NCBI GenBank assembly: GCA_002746255.1
Contig: NVWO01000010.1
Coordinates: 28,529-66,781 of the forward strand
Source: Rhodospirillaceae bacterium
GTDB lineage: Bacteria; Pseudomonadota; Alphaproteobacteria; GCA-2746255
DNA length: 38,253 nt
Direction: 5' to 3'
Of this stretch, positions 34,607-38,253 are shown piece after piece (within the stretch, counting starts at the first letter, position 1; each line of letters starts with the position of its first letter). Made by a program: the position numbers and the translations under genes. The notes under the pieces are model-generated. The model did no database searches and was not told the DNA's origin. It saw only the letters and a list, made by a program, of their open reading frames with translations.

Positions 34607-35545
34607 ATGTTTAGGGCACCCATTCGTATCGGCACACGCGGCAGCGCGCTTGCGCGCGCCCAGGCGGCAGAAGTTCGCAAGCGTCTGATCGCGGCCCATG
34701 GCACGCTTGCCGCACCCCAGGCGATCGAAATTCGGATCATTCAAACGACCGGCGACAGGATTCTTGACCGTCCCCTTGCCGAAGTGGGCGGCAAAGGGCT
34801 TTTTACAAAAGAGATCGAAGAGGCCTTGCTGGCAGACGAAATTGATCTTGCCGTTCATTCGATGAAGGACGTTCCGACATGGTGCCCCGACGGGCTGGCC
34901 ATTGTGGGTTGCTTGCCACGGGAAGACCCACGGGACGCCTTTCTTTCCTGCCGCTATTCGACCTTCGAAGATTTGCCGCAAGGCGCGACATTGGCGACCT
35001 CTTCGCTTCGTCGTCAGGCGCAAGCCTTAAGCCTTCGCCCCGACCTTCGGGTGGTTCCCATACGGGGCAATGTGGGCACCAGGCTCCGTAAATTGGAGGC
35101 AGGCGAGGCGGATGCCATGCTTCTTGCCGTGGCTGGGTTGAAGCGCCTTGATCTTGAAGACCGCGTGACGGCGGTGCTGGCACCCGAAGTGTTTTTGCCT
35201 GCCGTGGCCCAAGGGGCGATTGGCATTGAATGCCGGGCGGAAGATGGCGGGCTGCGCGAAAGGCTTGATCCAATTTTTGATGCCGGGACGGGTGTTCGCG
35301 TGGCGGCCGAACGCGCTGCCCTTGCCGTTCTCGATGGGTCCTGCCAAACGCCGATTGCGGCCTTGGCGGAATTTGAGGACGAAACGACGTTGTTTCTTCG
35401 CGTCATGATTGCCCTGCCCGATGGGTCGATGCGCTTTGATGTGGAACGCCGGGGGCCGATCGTAGATGCCGAGAAAATGGGCCGCGACGCAGGTCAGGAA
35501 CTCCGCGACCGCGCCGGGCCGGAGTTTTTCGCCAAGCTTGGCTAG
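34607..35545 (+). CDS. hemC: Porphobilinogen deaminase (hydroxymethylbilane synthase)
   Basis: HemC joins four porphobilinogens into hydroxymethylbilane, a step in haem and corrin synthesis. From ATG 34607 (MFRAPIRIGTRGS) it is 312 residues, the normal size. Motifs are IGTRGSALARAQA, IQTTGDRILDRPLAEVGGKG, the active-site Asp in HSMKDVP, ATSSLRRQAQ and the dipyrromethane attachment Cys246 in DGSCQTPIA. The ATG has AAGGG directly abutting it, whereas a consensus AAGGAGG (34537-34543) lies 9 bases before an in-frame TTG at 34553, so a form with 18 extra residues is possible. Confidence 0.96.
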   Translation: MFRAPIRIGTRGSALARAQAAEVRKRLIAAHGTLAAPQAIEIRIIQTTGDRILDRPLAEVGGKGLFTKEIEEALLADEIDLAVHSMKDVPTWCPDGLAIVGCLPREDPRDAFLSCRYSTFEDLPQGATLATSSLRRQAQALSLRPDLRVVPIRGNVGTRLRKLEAGEADAMLLAVAGLKRLDLEDRVTAVLAPEVFLPAVAQGAIGIECRAEDGGLRERLDPIFDAGTGVRVAAERAALAVLDGSCQTPIAALAEFEDETTLFLRVMIALPDGSMRFDVERRGPIVDAEKMGRDAGQELRDRAGPEFFAKLG

Positions 35546-35551
35546 GAAAAA

Positions 35552-36268
35552 ATGCAAAAAACATACGTGCTTTTGACGCGCCCCAGGCAGGATTCAGAAT
35601 CGCTTGCGGCTCACCTTCAGGCGCGCGGCAAGGCATGCCGGATCGAGCCGATGCTTGCGATCCGCCAATATGGCGATGTGGCCCTTGCCCTTGAACAGGT
35701 GCAGGCGTTTCTTCTGACCAGTGCCAATGGCGCGCGCGCCTTGGCTGATACTACGGCGGAACGCCACCTTCCGGCCTATGTGGTTGGAGACAAGACGGCG
35801 GCGGCGGCGTGTGATTTGGGTTTTGAGAACGTCCATAGTGCCGATGGCGATATTCACGCTTTGGCAAGCCTCGTTATCGCAGCGGTGGACCCAAAGGCGG
35901 GCGTTCTGCTGCATGCGACGGGCGAAGCCATTGCCGGGGATTTGGCAGGGGTGCTAGTCGACTATGGCTTTGATGTGCGTCGGGTCGCGCTTTACCAAGC
36001 CCTGCCGACCGAAAAAATTTCCACCGCCACCGCTGATGCGCTGCGCAATGGCGAGATTACAGACGTTCTTTTTTTCTCTCCCCGGACGGCGGCGGCCTTT
36101 GTTAGGCTGGTGAATGACGCGGGGCTGACGTGCGAATGTGCGCAGGTTTCGGCCATTTGTCTCAGTCCTGCGGTGGCCGGGGCGGCTGAGGGCCTTCCCT
36201 GGAAAACGCTTCGCGTGGCGGCGCACCCAGATGAGGCGGCGCTGCTTCGTGAACTGGGCCTTGAATAG
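35552..36268 (+). CDS. hemD: Uroporphyrinogen-III synthase
   Basis: HemD closes hydroxymethylbilane into uroporphyrinogen III with inversion of ring D. The 238-residue, poorly conserved two-domain protein begins VLLTRPRQDSESLAAHL and has FLLTSANGARAL, YVVGDKTAAAACDLGF, DVLFFSPRTAAAFVRLV and a closing VAAHPDEAALLREL, all typical of HemD. It starts 6 bases after the hemC stop with AGGAAA upstream, so the two are an operon. Assignment leans on both motifs and position. Confidence 0.93.
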   Translation: MQKTYVLLTRPRQDSESLAAHLQARGKACRIEPMLAIRQYGDVALALEQVQAFLLTSANGARALADTTAERHLPAYVVGDKTAAAACDLGFENVHSADGDIHALASLVIAAVDPKAGVLLHATGEAIAGDLAGVLVDYGFDVRRVALYQALPTEKISTATADALRNGEITDVLFFSPRTAAAFVRLVNDAGLTCECAQVSAICLSPAVAGAAEGLPWKTLRVAAHPDEAALLRELGLE

Positions 36269-36312
36269 GGGCTGTGCCGGCAAACGGAAATTTAGAAAAT
36301 GAGCGAACCCCG

Positions 36313-37323
36313 ATGAACGACCCGAACGTTTCAAGCGCAGAAAAGAAACCGGCCTTCGCGGGAAAGAAGGGCTGGGTTTTCGGGGGTCTGGTTTTGCTGC
36401 TGGCCGTGGGCGGGGTCACTGCCTTTTTGTTCTTGCCGGCCTTGCCGGGTGCGGCCTTTCTGAAGGGCCTAGTGTCTTCGGACGCAAGGAATGCAACGGA
36501 AAGCCTTTCCAGGCGGCTCACCGTTCTTGAAGAGGCCATCGCGGCGCTGCCGAAGAATTCTGAAAATCCAACGTCGGCTTTAAATGCAATCGCGGTCAAT
36601 GTCGCCTCTCTCGACGCCAGGCTTGCCGCGCTTGAAAACGGCATTGCGCAAGGTGACGGTGCGGACGTGCTGACACACCTCGTCCCGGAAATTGAAAAAC
36701 TTCAAAGCGAGTTTGCGGCGCTTTCCGCGCGCATGGCTGAATTGGCGTTTGCGCCCAGGGGGATGGCGGATTTGAGCATGCCCGGTTCGGGAATGCGCCC
36801 CTATCTGCGTGCCGTCGAGGATCTTCGCGAAGGGCTTTGGGAATATGGCCCCTTTCGTGATCGCTTGGCGGCGCTTTTGGCGGTGGCAGGGGGCAATCCG
36901 GCGGCAGTGAAGGCGCTGGCGCCGATTGCCACTTACGCGGATCAGGGCATCCCAACATTGCCGATGTTGCGCGCGCGGTTCGATGATTTGGCGGCGGCTG
37001 TTCTGGCACGTCCCCCGGTAACAACCGGGGCGGGCTGGAAAGAGCGGGTTCTTGCCAATCTGTCCGGCCTTCTGACGATCCGACGGACGGGAGATATAGA
37101 AGGCGATGGCCTGGAAGCGGTGCTGGCGCGCGCGGAACAAGCGCTTCATGCTGGCGATCTGGGACGCGCCGTTGGCCTGCTTGAAAAAATTGAAGGCCCG
37201 GGTGTGGAGGCCGCCGGTTTGTGGCTTCGCGATGCGAAAGCGCGCCTTGGCGCTGCGGCAGCGGTGCGTCAGCTAAGGCGTCTTGCTTTCTCGAGAGAGG
37301 AAAACCCGGCGGAAGGGCCGTAA
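36313..37323 (+). CDS. Mic60/mitofilin-like membrane protein (COG4223 type)
   Basis: The 336-residue protein has a short cytoplasmic N-terminus, one membrane helix (about residues 22-44, WVFGGLVLLLAVGGVTAFLF) and a periplasmic region of heptad-like coiled coil (residues 60-140). A C-terminal mitofilin-type helical domain follows (PYLRAVEDLREGLWEYGPFR, GWKERVLANLSGLLTIRR, LLEKIEGPGVEAAGLWLRDA). Alphaproteobacterial Mic60 shapes intracytoplasmic membranes and is encoded with haem genes, as here between hemD and hemY. The start is chosen as ATG 36313; a GTG at 36274 is also open. The TAA stop shares its last A with the hemY ATG. Confidence 0.85.
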   Translation: MNDPNVSSAEKKPAFAGKKGWVFGGLVLLLAVGGVTAFLFLPALPGAAFLKGLVSSDARNATESLSRRLTVLEEAIAALPKNSENPTSALNAIAVNVASLDARLAALENGIAQGDGADVLTHLVPEIEKLQSEFAALSARMAELAFAPRGMADLSMPGSGMRPYLRAVEDLREGLWEYGPFRDRLAALLAVAGGNPAAVKALAPIATYADQGIPTLPMLRARFDDLAAAVLARPPVTTGAGWKERVLANLSGLLTIRRTGDIEGDGLEAVLARAEQALHAGDLGRAVGLLEKIEGPGVEAAGLWLRDAKARLGAAAAVRQLRRLAFSREENPAEGP

Positions 37324-38253
37324 TGATTCGTGCCTTCGCGTTTTTTCTGCTCCTTGCGGGCGTCGCCGTTTTTGCAGCCTGGCTTGTCGAACATCCTGGG
37401 ACCGTGCGGATCACCTTTGCCGATTACCGGCTGCATGCGTCGATCGGTTTTCTCGGTGTTGCGGTCCTGCTGCTGGTGCTTGCGGCAGTTTTCGCCGACC
37501 GTTTGTGGCGCTATCTGATCACCGCCCCGCACCGGATCGCTGTCACCTTTCGGGAAAATCGCCGTCGCCGGGGCTACCGGGCGCTCACCCAGGGGCTGGT
37601 GGCGGTGGCGGCGGGTGATGTCGAAAAAGCAGACGAGCTTTCCGGGCGCGCCAAGGGGCTTTTGCACGACCAGCCCCTTGCCATGCTGCTCTCGGCCCAG
37701 GTGGCGCAATTGCGTGGCGACGAGGGTGCGGCGGCAGATTATTTCGAAGCGATGCTCCACCATCCCGAGATGGCGTTTTTCGGCCTCCGTGGCCTTTTCA
37801 CCCAGGCCCTTCGGGAAGGGGACACGGAAAAGGCGCGCAGGCTTGCTAGGCGGGCTTATGCGCTGCATCCGAAAACGCCCTGGGTCGTTGAGGCGCTTTT
37901 TGAACGCGAATTGCATGCCGGAAAGCTGGAAGACGCGGAAACCGTTCTTCGCCAGGCCATCCGCCAGGGGGTTCTTCCGGCGGTGGAAGGAAACCGCCGC
38001 CGCGCGGTGCTTCTGCTTCGTCAAGGCGCCCTTTTGGAAGGGCAGGGCCAACCCCGCGAGGCCCGGCGTTTTGTGCAGGATGCCTGGAAGCTTGCGCCTG
38101 ATTTCAGCCCGGTGGCGATTGCTTACGCGCGGCTTGCCGTTGGGGAAGGCGCGCCACGGCGCGCCGAAAAGGCGATTGAAAAAGCCTGGTCGAAGAACCC
38201 GCATCCGGACCTTGCCAGGGCCTATCTGGAAATCGATGGGTTGGACGACAGCC
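37323..38253 (+). CDS. hemY: HemY-family tetratricopeptide membrane protein (partial, C-terminus outside window)
   Basis: The first 310 residues are present. Two N-terminal membrane helices (about 4-22 and 40-62) form the HemY_N domain with the GTVRITFADYRLHAS segment between them and ENRRRRGYRALTQGLVAVAAGD after. TPR-like helical repeats follow (LLSAQVAQLRGDEGAAADYF, ARRLARRAYALHPKTPWV, LFERELHAGKLEDAETVLRQ). This is the proteobacterial HemY found with hemCD, not the protoporphyrinogen oxidase also called HemY in Bacillus; its exact role is unsettled. The ATG at 37323 overlaps the Mic60 stop (TAATG). Confidence 0.92.
   Translation, partial: MIRAFAFFLLLAGVAVFAAWLVEHPGTVRITFADYRLHASIGFLGVAVLLLVLAAVFADRLWRYLITAPHRIAVTFRENRRRRGYRALTQGLVAVAAGDVEKADELSGRAKGLLHDQPLAMLLSAQVAQLRGDEGAAADYFEAMLHHPEMAFFGLRGLFTQALREGDTEKARRLARRAYALHPKTPWVVEALFERELHAGKLEDAETVLRQAIRQGVLPAVEGNRRRAVLLLRQGALLEGQGQPREARRFVQDAWKLAPDFSPVAIAYARLAVGEGAPRRAEKAIEKAWSKNPHPDLARAYLEIDGLDDS

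Noticed and set aside
37269-38204. 311-codon minus-strand frame opposite hemY
   Set aside because: Antisense to the TPR region of HemY; composition and lack of motifs mark it as a shadow frame.

Overview
This window (roughly 58% GC by eye) looks like the chromosome of an alphaproteobacterium. Evidence for this is the hemC-hemD-mitofilin/Mic60-hemY run divergent from tsaD-gpsA, the rsmB-rpe-heparinase-purH block, a 64-residue SDHAF4/DUF1674 protein and a roughly 1,610-residue NAD-glutamate dehydrogenase. The PQQ and transporter genes suggest it can oxidise alcohols with a periplasmic quinoprotein. I cannot name a genus from sequence alone.

Left third (1-12,033): a PQQ/quinoprotein support region. 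It holds an unrecognised secreted protein cut by the left edge, a DUF6969-like protein, a class I cytochrome c and a complete pqqABCDE operon (minus strand, BCDE joined by ATGA overlaps). Divergent from pqqA is a NitT/TauT-type ABC importer (binding protein, permease, ATPase). Facing it tail to tail is a four-gene ABC system of the type found with PQQ-dependent alcohol dehydrogenases (PedA1-A2-B-C / Lut-like; binding protein, YVTN propeller, ATPase, ABC-2 permease). Its relatives in Pseudomonas putida and Methylobacterium are tied to lanthanide-dependent growth. No PQQ dehydrogenase lies in the window, so the enzyme these genes serve must be elsewhere.

Middle (12,156-28,585): the large glutamate dehydrogenase on the plus strand, then a long minus-strand run. 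Read in transcription order it is rsmB, rpe, heparinase II/III, FkbM methyltransferase, O-antigen ligase, WecA/WbpL-like sugar-phosphate transferase, SDR epimerase/reductase, WbpM/CapD-like dehydratase, purH. The dehydratase, reductase and initiating transferase together look like a route to a 2-acetamido-2,6-dideoxyhexose (QuiNAc or FucNAc) and its loading on undecaprenyl phosphate. This surface-glycan module appears to sit inside an otherwise conserved housekeeping block.

Right third (28,640-38,253): SDHAF4 (succinate dehydrogenase assembly), a secreted thermonuclease-fold protein, acetyl-CoA synthetase, a Rieske protein, an EVE-domain protein, gpsA and tsaD on the minus strand; then hemC, hemD, Mic60-like and hemY (cut by the right edge) on the plus strand.

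I saw no tRNA, rRNA, CRISPR array, insertion sequence or phage gene, and every complete gene looks intact. The longest stretch without a gene is about 275 bases (828-1102), so there is no unexplained gap above 300 bases. Start codons were chosen by family alignment from memory, Shine-Dalgarno (SD) match and overlap with the upstream gene. No database search was run.
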